Shown: in pieces, positions 10,273-19,015 of the stretch | Layout of the letters: each line of letters starts with the position of its first letter | How positions within the stretch are numbered: position 1 is the first letter of the stretch | Assembly (NCBI RefSeq): GCF_004359215.1 | Contig: NC_090610.1 | Location: 5,159,233-5,203,869 of the forward strand | DNA from: Bremia lactucae | Taxonomy: Eukaryota; Oomycota; Peronosporomycetes; Peronosporales; Peronosporaceae | Length of the DNA: 44,637 nucleotides | Direction of reading: 5' to 3' | Translations under genes and position numbers: made by a program | The notes under the pieces: generated by a model | Told to the model about the DNA's origin: nothing | Seen by the model: only the letters and a program-made list of their open reading frames with translations | The model's database searches: none

Positions 10273-10509
10273 TGTTGAAACAGTGCGACTACTGATGTGA
10301 CAGGGTGCGACTGTTGATAGGACAGGACATAACTGATGGTGAAACGAAGCGACCATTTGGGATGGGCAAATGGATTTAAAGAAAACTACGCAGGAGAGAT
10401 TGAAGGTAACGGACAGCAAAGGTAACGGACAGCGAAGGTAATTAAAGACACAATTCTCAAATACATTTAGTTCTCAATTTACTTCTTACCTCTAAGCTCG
10501 TATTCAACA
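10273..10509 (+). repeat. Copia-1 3' LTR
   Basis: 237 bp, TGTTGAAACAG to CGTATTCAACA, preceded by the polypurine tract CACGGGAAGGAG. It is 17 bp longer than the 5' LTR because of a tandem duplication of a GGTAACGGACAGC-containing unit. Confidence 0.95.
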
Positions 10510-10514
10510 TAAGG
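10510..10514. repeat. Target site duplication of Copia-1, right copy
   Basis: TAAGG, identical to 5483-5487. Confidence 0.95.
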
Positions 10515-10711
10515 TCAATGCGAAGGATACCAAGCTGATTTAACTAACATTGAAGTGGACAATTCAGTGATAGCAATAATGCTATTACTGACTTTGACAA
10601 CGATGCTGAAAGACTCAGCATGGAAAACAATATAATTAATGAGAACGACAGTACTCTCAATAATGAAGAGATTGATATCTCCGCAGCGCGAGCCGGTCGC
10701 ACAAAAACATA
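10515..10711 (+). pseudogene. Continuation of the plus-strand ORF interrupted by Copia-1
   Basis: Sequence that adjoined 5487 before insertion of Copia-1. A plus frame from about 10568 reads an Asn/Asp/Glu-rich, low-complexity peptide (DNDAERLSMENNI) and stops at a TAA near 10709. No domain is recognised. The acidic, repetitive character fits the ORF at 4693-5482. Confidence 0.35.
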
Positions 10712-10971
10712 AATAGAACCGAGTCAGCAGGTAATTTCCTGTTAGTTAGAGAAGCAGTGGTCCGTTTCGTACAGGATTCCAGTTCGTACAAAATACCACC
10801 GCTGATGGGATGAACCGACAGAAACGGAACTCTGACAAAAATGGAAGAGGAGGCATACTCTCATTTACTGTAAATGACCTAACCTTCTGTCTACTGTAAA
10901 CCTATTAAAGCACGTAGTGACAATGTAGGCAGTAATAGTTAGTGCCCAGGAATATCGGCCCGTTTCGTGTA
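10712..10971. other. No recognisable gene
   Basis: Short stretch without a convincing reading frame or repeat match. Confidence 0.4.
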
Positions 10972-12045
10972 TTACATCGCCAAAGCAGTGCGTACACGAT
11001 CGAGCTTCCTCGTAGAATGCGTACGCATCCTACGTTTAATGTCGGGCGTCTTCGCCCGTACCATCAGTACGAACCAATTCCGGATTTTACCGGAGCGGTG
11101 TAGGGCATCCGTCAAAGCCTGATGGTACTGAGCCAAAGCCTTATTGTCTCGGAACAAAGTCTATTTCTCACGAACCAACAAATCACATATTTCCTCCAGC
11201 GAAGAGATCTTCTGACGAGCTGTCTCCCGCTCGTTTTAAAGGAATGATGTGTCCTTTCATTCGCCAGCTGATCAGTTGCAACCTGCGCACAACTTCTCAA
11301 CTGGTCACGAGAAACATTATCAACCTTCACCGCTGACTCGCGGCGACGGGGTTGCTCGTGATCCACGTCTTTCCTCAATTAAACAAATGTGTGATTCAAA
11401 TTAAGATGTTGAATCGGGTTTATCAATCGAGGCGAACCCGATTTTACCTACCCCTCCACATCCGTTGACGATTCGAGTAATAAGAAGCGTTTTAATGTTG
11501 AAAGCTTCTCGAACCACCGTAAGGTAAAGGGGTTTGAACGAGTTATCTCGTTCGTTGACGAGGGTATCCACCCTCGCATGATAGTTGTGAACATCGTTCC
11601 CAACTGATGCTGGACGCTCCGGGTCTCGTCTCGCGGTACGACGAGACTCATCCTCTCTTGCCGTACGACCAGACCCATCCTCCTCGACAAAAGGTCCATC
11701 GGAGAACGAGCGCTTCTGGCGCTCGTAAATGGATTGAAGGCTCTTAATCCCTAGAGGCATCTCGTAAGAGATGAAAGTCCTCCGATGAGGGTCTTTAAGG
11801 GAATATGCTTTTTTAAAGGCGTAACCTGAACCCTTAAAACAGCATGGGCATGAGTCCCCCCCAACGAGAGGCTAAGAATTCTGCCTCCCTATACAAACGG
11901 TGCAACTTATAGCATCCACTGACTACGGTCCGTTTCTCGAGCCGATCACGAAAAGCATTTAGCTTGTCAAGCCAGACCTCACGGCCTATGTTTTGTACAT
12001 TCTGTAAAAAGGCTGTCCAAGCCTGAAACAAGGTTTGACATTGAT
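10972..12045 (-). pseudogene. Coiled-coil, Arg/Glu-rich protein remnant fused to a Gypsy integrase
   Basis: Minus-strand coding remnant in several frames. The N-terminal part (12058-11834) starts MSTSDQ and reads AWTAFLQNVQNIGREVW. Next come QSIYERQKRSFSDGPFVEEDG and an Arg/Asp/Glu-rich stretch (about 11750-11600). Later segments (11378-10972) such as SRDQLRSCAQVATDQLANE and FRDNKALAQYHQALTDAL have heptad-like, coiled-coil character. I recall similar abundant, repeat-associated unknown proteins in oomycetes, but that is recollection. Several frameshifts break it. Its first codons are in frame with the upstream integrase fragment, which makes the junction chimeric. Confidence 0.5.
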
Positions 12046-12115
12046 CAGAAGTTGACATTTTCTAGTGAATTCCAAGTGATTTAAATACAGTTTGCCAAAA
12101 ATCTGCCGTGAATCT
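12046..12115 (-). pseudogene. Gypsy integrase core fragment, downstream half
   Basis: Read on the minus strand it is TADFWQTVFKSLG, then one stop, then KMSTSDQ: the typical Gypsy integrase run after the second catalytic Asp. It adjoins in frame the upstream half at 16462-16700 once Copia-2 and one copy of its TSD are removed. After MSTSDQ-CQT the integrase signature expected here (an H-P-Q-T-D-G-Q-T-E-like motif with the catalytic Glu) is replaced by unrelated sequence. Confidence 0.75.
12111..12115. repeat. Target site duplication of Copia-2, left copy
   Basis: AATCT directly before TGTTGATTC; the same five bases lie at 16457-16461. Confidence 0.92.
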
Positions 12116-12288
12116 TGTTGATTCATGGCACTTTGCCAGTCATAAGAAAATCTGAAATTAAATGTATTTCGAGCTTATGATCTTCTGTTGTTTTGTTCAT
12201 CCGTTACCAAAGATCACTCATGTAAGCCCATGAGATGCTCAGTCCGTTACCAAAGTCGCGCTTCTTCAACCAGTCGCGCTTTTTCAAT
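12116..12288 (-). repeat. Copia-2 3' LTR
   Basis: 173 bp. Shares ATCTTCTGTTGTTTTGTTCA and the CATGTAAGCCCATGAGATG palindrome region with the right LTR. The inner end has decayed (TTTTTCAAT instead of TTTTTCAACA). On the minus strand it is preceded by CTCGGGAAGGA, a polypurine tract like that of Copia-1. Confidence 0.88.
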
Positions 12289-12299
12289 TCCTTCCCGAG

Positions 12300-12480
12300 A
12301 TGTCTTGACATTAGCGAAATTAGCTTGCGTAGCTCCGTAAATGGCGGCGCAGCAAATGTCATGGTGAGAGGGTCAGCTTGCATAAAGCGTGACTCATAAT
12401 ACACCACCTTGATCACCTTTTTCTTGCAATAATCCTAGATGAACTTGAGACGCACACTTGGTAATAAAACGCCCTACTCG
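12300..12480 (-). pseudogene. Copia-2 RNase H, C-terminal remnant only
   Basis: The minus strand reads VRLKFI, stop, DYCKKKVIKVVYYES then MQADPLTMTFAAP, the usual Copia pol C-terminus (compare KVKYCESKKMRSDILTK in Copia-1). The preceding part of RNase H with the SDAD and STTEAEY catalytic motifs is absent. The sequence jumps from the RT-RNase H connection (near 12490) to this tail, so an internal deletion removed the core. Confidence 0.75.
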
Positions 12481-13200
12481 TCGCCATCTTAGTCGTCGCC
12501 AATAGGTGTACGAGCAGGATAAGCTTGCTCCAGACGCAGTCCAACAAGCACTTCGCAAATACACTGACTCTGCTCCAGCGGATACCCGGTATTATTAGCA
12601 TACGATATTTTAATGCCTAATAACTTGATTCTTCACCGAGGTCCTTCACTTCGAGTACGTCCATGTCACTGAAGAATTGATTCACGTCGCAGACCCTCTT
12701 AGCAATTACTAACAGATCCTCCACGTAGACGCCCACCAATGTTGTGGTCGTTGCATCTCCCTTCACGTATAAAAGCTATCGGTGTAGCATTGTGTAAATT
12801 CAAGCTTACTGAGTGTAGCATGCAGCAATTGTACCCACAAACGTCCAGCTTGCTTTAGACCGCAAAGACTCTTGCGAAGCTTTAGCGCCACCTTGATCTT
12901 GTCACTTGCACCCAATACGCTTAACTCGTCCTCGTCAAATTCCACTCCCTGTGGCACGTGAAGCGCAATCTCGAGGTCTTCTTCTTTATCTGCTTCAACA
13001 TAAGCATAAGGGACATCACCGTGTCGAACAGGCATCTCCATACTCGCGCCAGCGCCAGTACCACCTTTGCCGTAGTTATCTCCATCACGGCACTGAAAGT
13101 CATGGTGTAATTAACACCAAATGCCTGCTCACATTCCGCAGGCTACCAGCCTTGCCTTAAATCGCTCCAGTGTTTCGTCTGCGTGCCTTTTAGTCTTAAA
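12480..13200 (-). pseudogene. Copia-2 reverse transcriptase
   Basis: Minus-strand RT in several frames: TFSAVMEITTAKVVLALARVW (near 13100-13040), EALHVPQGVEFDEDELSV-like substrate-loop sequence, CGLKQAGRLWVQLLH (about 12820-12865), then VGVYVEDLLV at about 12700-12740. The catalytic motif is YVED (12716-12727) rather than YVDD: the first of the two metal-binding aspartates is Glu. Frameshifts near 13030 and a stop after the YTDSFYT segment also disable it. Confidence 0.8.
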
Positions 13201-13700
13201 GACCCATTTGAAATACAGCAACTTCTGACCAAGGCTTCGAAGTGAGACTTCCCATGTTCCGTTTGCCTTTAGCGATTCAATTTGGAACGCATCGCTTCGC
13301 GCCATTGCGTTCCAGCTTCAGACTGTACAGCGTGCTTGTATGTCTGCAGATCTTTATCCAAGCTTTTTATCGCAACTGGAACATGCTTGGCGCTCATGTG
13401 CCGAGTAATTATACGCATCTTATCCGATCCATCCATGTGAGAACTACCGTCGCTCTCCGGAGGCACCTTCTTGGCATTCTTTCCTTTACCACGCGCCCCG
13501 CGCTTGGTCGAGCGCTTGGAAGAAACAACGCAATCCTTCCGTTTCACGGTCTTTTCCCTTTTTTCCACAGCTCGATCCAACAAGGGGGTCCTCTCGGCGT
13601 AATTGCTGCTGTAATTGTTGATTTCCTTCAATGCTCATGGTCTCCACGTGTTGGACATGTTGCGTCGTTATGACCAATCGTTCGCGCGGTTAATAAACTT
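13200..13700 (-). pseudogene. Copia-2 integrase C-terminal region and linker to RT
   Basis: The minus strand reads MVITTQHVQHVETM near 13677, the Copia integrase C-terminal segment homologous to VISTQHIRNVEAF in Copia-1. A Lys/Arg-rich linker follows (KREKTVKRKDCV, KGKNAKKVPPE). The RT N-terminus comes next (TQWREAMRSKLN, near 13290). Two overlapping frames share the region because of a frameshift near 13560-13630. Confidence 0.65.
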
Positions 13701-13799
13701 TGAAGACTTTGGCCTCTTCGTGCTTCCCAAAAATCATCCTGACCTCGGCGCGCGGCTTCCAAGCTTTCTTGCCAGGGTCCCGATAAGCCGTGTAGGGGC

Positions 13800-14500
13800 T
13801 TCCAAAAACCACATCAACGATACTGGGCTTCTTACCGGTAAGAAATTCGATTGAAGAAGCTCGTTCTGAATTTCGCTCTACTCGTACTGCGGTTTAGGAT
13901 ATAAGTTGCATACTGCACTGCGTCAAACCAGAAGTGCAATGGTGAGCCAGTGGCAAACATCATGCACCGTGCCATATTGAGCACTGTCCTGTGCATGCGT
14001 TCAGCCTTCCCATTAAAGGCTTGATTGCCGGCTTCGCTCACTTGTCTGACGACTCCAATCGCCTTGCGAAACAAATCCACGTTTCGATATTCACCACCAC
14101 CGTCCGTTCTGAGAATGCGCACCTTGCCAATGTTCGCTAAAAAACGCTAGAAAATGTAACATTTTTGCAGCCAGATCCTTCTTGCGCGCAACAAAGACTC
14201 TGCAATAATTCGAGGCGTGGTCGACAAAGTTGGTCATATACCGATTACCACAGCAATCTGTTGGTGTCATCGGACCTTTCAGATCGCTGCAGATGACCTC
14301 ACCAATTCGATCAATAGGGGAGTGTGACCCGCTATCTTTCTTGGACTGAGCATTTTGGTTTGTTTACCGTGTGCACAGGTGATGCAGCTTGGTCGGTTTC
14401 TTTCGGTCAGCTCAATTCCTGATCCTTCACTGTCCGCCACCTTTTCAACTGTGTCGTACATAGGATGACCTAGACGCTTACGGAGATTCAAAAAAGCGTG
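13800..14500 (-). pseudogene. Copia-2 GAG-pre-integrase and integrase core
   Basis: Pre-integrase zinc part at 14503-14330 reads NLRKRLGHPMYDTVEK and CITCAHGKQTK. The catalytic region at 14122-13832 reads RILRTDGGGEYRN (second Asp) and NGKAERMHRT (Glu), then HFWFDAVQYATYILNRS. The stretch between (14280-14130), with the first catalytic Asp near GPMTPTD, is frameshifted. Order and spacing match Copia-1. Confidence 0.8.
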
Positions 14501-14521
14501 CACTTCACCGATACCCCAATC

Positions 14522-15197
14522 TCACTTTCTGTCTGCAGCGAGTAGAGCCGCATACACGACTTCATTTCTTTTCGGTGCAGCCGCGTCACACTGCGTACAT
14601 ACGACCAGCATGCCGTTCTCCTTTTCAATTGCAAACACTCTTGCATCATCACTAGTTAGCTTCAGATAGTGGTGAACCTCTTCGTGGCTTAGTGCAGCCC
14701 CTTTTCTTCGAGTTTGCAGTACGATAGCAGGTTGTGCGTTTATTCCCTCGAACATAAACGTCGCTCAATGTTACTATGTGCGTAACCCCACCCACGGAAG
14801 ATTGCAGAGTGATTTGACCCACCTGCGTGACCTTGATAGCTTGTTCAGTGACATTACACTTATCAAAGCAGTCAACCGCGTCAACAAGCAAGCTGACATC
14901 CATTACCAGGTGCCGGCTGGTGCCACTATCGAGAATCCAGGTCTGCTTCCAGCCATTAAGTTCGGTTCCAATACTCAAAGCAAATGACGCCTGCTTAACA
15001 TCAGTTTTATTCTTGCACTCTCTCGTCGTATGAATAAGCTGATTGCATCCCCAGCATCGTCTCCCAACGCTAGGGACAATTGCATTAGAAGCAACATTCC
15101 CTTCACGGTTATTACTACGACTGTAAGTGTAATGTCTTCCAACACTTACCACAAGAGCGCTCACATCTTGCTCAAATGTACTGGCAAGGTCCGCCAA
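14522..15197 (-). pseudogene. Copia-2 zinc knuckle and protease
   Basis: The frame 15197-14652 contains a CCHC zinc knuckle CWGCNQLIHTTREC (C48, C51, H56, C61 of this frame). Then comes WILDSGTSRHL with the D-S-G protease active site at about 14920-14930, followed by LSDVYV at the domain end. A frameshift near 14750 continues into the next segment (GINAQPAIVLQTRRKG). The frame 14755-14522 is the linker towards the pre-integrase domain, ended by a stop after AADRK. Confidence 0.8.
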
Positions 15198-16216
15198 CTT
15201 TCATGCCTGCTTAAGGCAGTCAGTGCGGCGTTCATCAAGCCGCGTTTCCATGGCTCGCTTTACTTCCGTCGTAACCCTCTCGCAGATGTACTGGAGCACA
15301 AATCGATCTGGACAGCTTGCCGAACTTGCCACGGATACCAATTACTGGAACTGCTCCGTCCAAGACCGATCGCTCTGCTTACGAGCCCGCAAAATACGTG
15401 TGGCTTGATCCACGGTAATCTCTCGGTCATATACATCTAGCATTCTGTCAACAAATGTTCAATCTTAGGCACTTCGGACGCCCATACTCCTTTCATCTTA
15501 TCAAAATGTTTTTTGCAAATTCTATCAAGATACCGATTAAGTGTCCTCGTCTTGTACTCCTTAGCCCATTCACCTCCACTAAGGCATCTGGCCGCGCCAA
15601 GCTCGTCCAGGAAATGCAATTATCAGTCCTTAAACCCTGCTCCAAGTCCTTTGTATTCATCTTTTCCAGTGAAGTGCTCGATAGGCAGCTTCATATCTTG
15701 ACGGTTGGCATCTTAACTCCAAAGTCTTCTGGCGAATGGTAGTGCTGCCTTGGTTGCGCGTAAGCCTGCGCCGTAGGCTGAACCGTAGGGAAGAACTGCT
15801 GTTGTCACTGCGCTTAAGGCTGCGGCAAATTAAACGGGGATTGCATGCCCATCGCTTCACTAAGCGATTGGCCCTGTTCCTGTTCCGTTCAGCAGCCAAG
15901 AAGTGGTCAGGCCACTTCCATAGGTAATGCTGAAATGACTAGACTTCAGCATCCCGAGGGACTGGTCCCTCGGCAGCCGATGGGTATCCGGGTCCGCAGA
16001 AGGCAGCTAGGCCCGTTTCACGCATTCCCGCGCCAATTCGCGCATCAGATTCCCAATAAATCTCTCAAGTCTATCCAGACGATCCGCACCATCATTAATG
16101 ATCCCTCGTTCTCTCGGTTGAGATGTCCGCGCTGTCGCTTGTCGTCTAACCGATCATTTTCGGGCCGAGAGCACCTAACAAAGCTGCATGAGGGGCTTCA
16201 GGTGGACTTGGGATCA
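15197..16216 (-). pseudogene. Copia-2 gag
   Basis: Capsid precursor, heavily frameshifted. The start ATG (16216, MIPSPPEAPH) lies 4 bases after the LTR, inside the primer-binding site. Then follow DRLDRLERFIGNLMREL (parallel to ERMDRIDGLLAGL of Copia-1), GGEWAKEYKTRTLNRYLDRI (about 15580) and the conserved late part DRSWTEQFQYLVSVASSAS (about 15370), MLDVYDREITVDQATR-like. The plus-strand ORFs over this region are shadows. Confidence 0.65.
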
Positions 16217-16220
16217 TAAT
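16206..16220 (-). promoter_or_regulatory. Primer-binding site of Copia-2, half-tRNA-iMet type
   Basis: On the minus strand the LTR end is followed by ATTATGATCCCAAG, closely resembling the Drosophila copia site GGTTATGGGCCCAG. The ATG here is the gag start. Confidence 0.6.
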
Positions 16221-16456
16221 TGTTGCTTTATGGCACTTTGCCAGTCGTAGGAAAATGAGAAACTAGATGTATTTCGTGCTTATGATCTTCTGTTATCTTG
16301 TTTATCCGTTACCAAAGATCACTCATGTAAACCCATGAGATCATGTAAGCCCATGAGATGCTCCGTCCGTTACTAGGGCCGCGCTCCTTTAACATCAGCA
16401 GTCGCGCCCTTTCACCTCACCAGCCGCGCTCTTCAAGCAGTCGCGCTTTTTCAACA
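16221..16456 (-). repeat. Copia-2 5' LTR
   Basis: 236 bp, longer than its partner because of two local expansions: a duplicated CATGTAA(A/G)CCCATGAGAT unit, and extra CGCGCTCTT/GTCGCGC-rich copies near the right end. Ends TTTTTCAACA against the TSD AATCT. Confidence 0.9.
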
Positions 16457-16461
16457 AATCT
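16457..16461. repeat. Target site duplication of Copia-2, right copy
   Basis: AATCT, identical to 12111-12115. Confidence 0.92.
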
Positions 16462-16700
16462 AGCGTCTCAATTTGAGGCCATTTCGCGGGTTAACACATG
16501 GAGTCGAAGTATCGTGTCACCAAAGACACGAGCACAGTCTTTGACTGTGATCGACTCCAGTACTGCAGTAAGATGTACCATTTTGCGGAAACGATCAACA
16601 AAACAAGAATATCATTATTCTTATGTTCGTCGTCGGGAAATGCGTCTTCACGCACAGCCATAAACAGTCCACACCTCTCGCGAAGAATGGCGAGATGTTG
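16462..16700 (-). pseudogene. Gypsy integrase core fragment, upstream half
   Basis: The minus strand reads FVDRFRKMVHLTAVLESIT, then CARVFGDTILRLHVLTRE, then SN-stop-DARF at the Copia-2 border. This is the stretch of a Ty3/Gypsy integrase core around the first and second catalytic aspartates. Just upstream, PDDEHKNNDILV-like sequence fits the same domain with frameshifts. It continues at 12115 on the other side of Copia-2. A stop codon and frameshifts show it was already dead or has decayed since. Confidence 0.78.
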
Positions 16701-17493
16701 GCTTTCTTCCCAGGGTTTAACTTCCCCGTGGAGTATATAAACCAGGACGACTTAACGTCGTCGCTGATGCTCTATCGCGCTGGCCCAAATTTTAGCCGGC
16801 TGCGCAAATGAACAGTGAGCATAAGGTCACTGTTACAACAATAAGTGTTCCGTCGTAATCATTACTCGACGACGTTAGAAGAGCTTATCAAGAAAATAAG
16901 GCTCTTAAAAGGCTGATGGATTACCTTAAAAATCCATCCCAACGATCCTTTAAAGGATTGTCGAAATGTTATCGATCCTCAACAGATCCAAGAAAACGAG
17001 CCGGAATCGTTGGGCGAAAAAGGAAATTTTGCCGACAAAGAGTATATGAAGTTGGCCAAAGAGTAAGAACATTAAACAAGTAGCTGTGCGAATACGAATT
17101 GTGAAGATGACATATGCCGCAATGAAGACGCACGGTACATGCAAAAACACGTATTCGTGCGTCTGGAAACCGAAGCCCGCCAGAAGAAGGTCAAGGTCAT
17201 TGAAGTAGACTTGTTGGCTCATTGAACGGAGATCAATGCCCGTACCGTCCAATTGATTAGCGTCAGTCGGGCCACGAGGGTCTCACATACTATAGTGCTC
17301 TCGAAGTCAACTTTAAATTTTGCTTATGGCCGAATCATTTTTATTTAAGTCTGCCTGACCGTTCCAATTTGAATTTTAACCATTTGTGAAACAAGACAAT
17401 TCAATGCAAACCCCTAAGACTACGGATGAGATCACTCACGACGGTTTGTAAATTGACAAAAGCATACGGGTTGACTCCATTCGGAAGAGGCTA
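16701..17493. other. Unassigned, possible decayed retroelement sequence
   Basis: A plus frame at about 16863-17080 reads LLDDVRRAYQENKALKRLMD then a basic tail, and another at about 17100-17230 reads FVRLETEARQKKVKVIEVD. Both are charged and helix-forming but short, and stops separate them. The minus-strand hydrophobic ORF 16950-17252 is probably the shadow of these. No family is recognised. Confidence 0.3.
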
Positions 17494-18303
17494 GTTAGCA
17501 GGGATTGACAAGATACGGCGCATATCAAATGTGACATTGACAGCGGGCCGTCCTGGGTCACGAAGTCGAATTCTGTGTCGCAAACGTTGCATCAGGGCAG
17601 GAGGCGTGACGATATCATAAAGTCGGTATTCAATTTGCGTTGCAGAAGCACTGACTTTTAGTGGGAGAATATACTGAATGCCAGAATATTCGCACCACCA
17701 ATGTACAGCTCGCTCTAGACTTGTCCATGGTTGCGACCGTCCAACTTCAACTGCAAGTGTCACTCAATCGGCAATAGTTCGAGGTACTGGCGGCGCGTTC
17801 GGTTTGGAGTACACCCCATCGGATAAAATGTCTCATCAGCCTCCTTCTTTGGGCAGACGACTCGGCTCGCTGTCATTTAGCCTCGCTTTGAAATCTCGCG
17901 CGAGTTCCAGCAGCAGCGAAGTTGTGAAATCAACTCTTGTGACGTGCTTTCATGCACTCTAGTTGGTAGATCCACAATAAAAATATGTCCTTTATAATTG
18001 AGGTCTAAAAATCGGAGAACAACTTGCAGCCCTTCACCATCGCCAATATACTTGTTGAAGGCATCACAAGATACCGCTTCGCATACGAGATATGGGTCGA
18101 TTTCAGCGCCGTCTTGACCCCGCGACGTGGTCGATTCTAAGCGCATTCATTATGTAAGAGATCTCATTAGCAGTTTTAAAGCGCGTGAAATTCGACGTCA
18201 TGCTTATATTAGCACCCGAAGCCTCTTGATAAAATCCGAATACTCTTGGTCGCTTCGATCGAGCCATAACAGTACGAATCCCCGTCGCCCAAATTTGAGA
18301 CAC
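17494..18303 (-). pseudogene. Unknown repeated protein gene, broken (left foldback arm)
   Basis: Minus-strand frames read, in order: ARSKRPRVFGFYQEASGAN (near 18265), CDAFNKYIGDGEGLQVVLRF and GHIFIVDLPTRVHESTSQE (18070-17930), and LAVEVGRSQPWTSLERAVHW with WWCEYSGIQYILPLKV (17760-17630). The last ends RRILSIPAN near 17494. Two frameshifts separate the three segments. The E-V-x-x-S-Q ... W-W pattern is loosely like Uma2/PD-(D/E)xK-type domains; I would not insist on it. The same segments with the same breaks occur inverted at 20503-21243. A cousin of the first segment occurs at 18830-18960. Confidence 0.55.
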
Positions 18304-18955
18304 TCATGGGAAATACAAAAGTGTATGATGCTTTTGTTGCACTAGTTGTCAGAGGCATGATTTTTCGATTGTTTTTTTTATTTTTATTCGGAACTATTTA
18401 CTTGGGGTGTTGCTACTGCTGGGGTTTCAAATCGTGGTGTCGTACTTCCACTATAGGCTGATATTTATCAAATGAGTTGAAGTTACCGTATGAATGATGT
18501 TCTGCTGCCATAATCCGCAGAATTATACTTTATTCAGCATTTAGTATAATGTGCAGCATAATATAGTGCTGCGGATTATGCCACAGAATTTGGTTAAAAG
18601 AGCAAATTTATAAACTATAGTATACTTGATGCAGCATAAAGTATGATGCTACGAATTGTACCAGCAGAACATTGTTGATAAAGCAAATTCAACGATTTCC
18701 TAGTATTAGCCTAGCGACAATTACGACATTACAATTTGAAACGCCAGCAGCAGCAACACCTCAAGATTATACTGCCGCATACAAGCAAAAAAACAACGAA
18801 AAATTATGTCTATGGCAATCAGCGCATGATTGTCGGATTCTGGCGACAGGGAATCGTACTGGGATGGGCCGAAACCTAAGCGACCAAGATTATCTGAATT
18901 AGATCAAGAGGCATCGGGTGTAAAAACAAGCATGACGTCGTTGTGTGATTGCCTC
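17563..18955 (+). repeat. Left arm of a large inverted repeat (foldback)
   Basis: 1393 bp that reappears as reverse complement at 19856-21243. The outer part (17563-18500) differs at only a few positions; the inner part (18500-18955) is more diverged and has small indels. The spacer is about 900 bp. The match stops at 17563 on the left, where the right arm is cut by a Gypsy fragment. Confidence 0.92.
18501..18670. repeat. Cluster of short palindromic repeats, MITE-like
   Basis: TTCTGCTGCCATAATCCGCAG (split over 18501-18522) faces TGCTGCGGATTATGCCACAG near 18570-18590. Further units GCAGCATAAAGTATGATGC and CAGCAGAACATTG follow to about 18670. The whole block begins GATGTTCTGCTG and ends CAGCAGAACATTG, i.e. 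nested inverted repeats. The mirrored block is at 20140-20310. This looks like small non-autonomous foldback elements or palindromic amplification; no transposase is visible. Confidence 0.55.
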
Positions 18956-19015
18956 ATGAAAACTTTGGGTATTATATACTCAAGCAAGATGAAAGCAAGA
19001 ATTGACACATGTTAA
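18830..19015 (+). pseudogene. Diverged N-terminal fragment of the repeated unknown protein
   Basis: The plus frame reads PKPKRPRLSELDQEASGVK then TSMTSLCDCL. This aligns with RSKRPRVFGFYQEASGAN and ISMTSNFTRF of the arm-encoded protein. It is in opposite orientation to the fragment in the left arm, so the inner arm is itself a diverged inverted copy of the start of the gene. The mirrored copy is around 19870-19985 on the minus strand. Confidence 0.5.

Larger units (their letters stand above)
5488..10509 (+). mobile_element. Copia-1, full-length but defective Ty1/Copia retrotransposon
   Basis: A 5022-bp element with direct LTRs 5488-5707 and 10273-10509 (TGTTG...CAACA) and TSD TAAGG on both sides. 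Domains are in Copia order on the plus strand: gag with zinc knuckle, protease, GAG-pre-integrase, integrase, RT, RNase H. A polypurine tract GGGAAGGAG abuts the 3' LTR. Numerous stops and frameshifts inactivate every domain. The LTRs differ by roughly a dozen substitutions plus one 17-bp tandem duplication in the right LTR (AAGGTAACGGACAGC unit), so the insertion is old but still outlined. It landed in the plus-strand ORF of the Gypsy-associated region (4693-5482 / 10515-10711). Confidence 0.95.
12116..16456 (-). mobile_element. Copia-2, minus-strand Copia retrotransposon, defective
   Basis: A 4341-bp element with LTRs 12116-12288 (3') and 16221-16456 (5'), TGTTG...CAACA at the outer ends and TSD AATCT. 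The minus strand carries gag, protease, integrase, RT and a residual RNase H end. It interrupts a Gypsy integrase frame, and the frame continues across the site after removal of one TSD, so the borders are exact. It differs from Copia-1 in sequence but shares its domain order and half-tRNA primer site. All domains carry frameshifts or stops, and most of RNase H is deleted. Confidence 0.92.

Noticed and set aside
16950..17252. 100-aa minus-strand ORF with hydrophobic stretches, possibly a membrane protein
   Set aside because: The plus strand has charged, helix-like remnants over the same bases, and the hydrophobic pattern is what their complement gives; no start context or homology.
17494..17763. 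Firm call of a Uma2/PD-(D/E)xK nuclease in the foldback arms
   Set aside because: Only part of the pattern is present and the gene is frameshifted; without a profile search the assignment is too weak.
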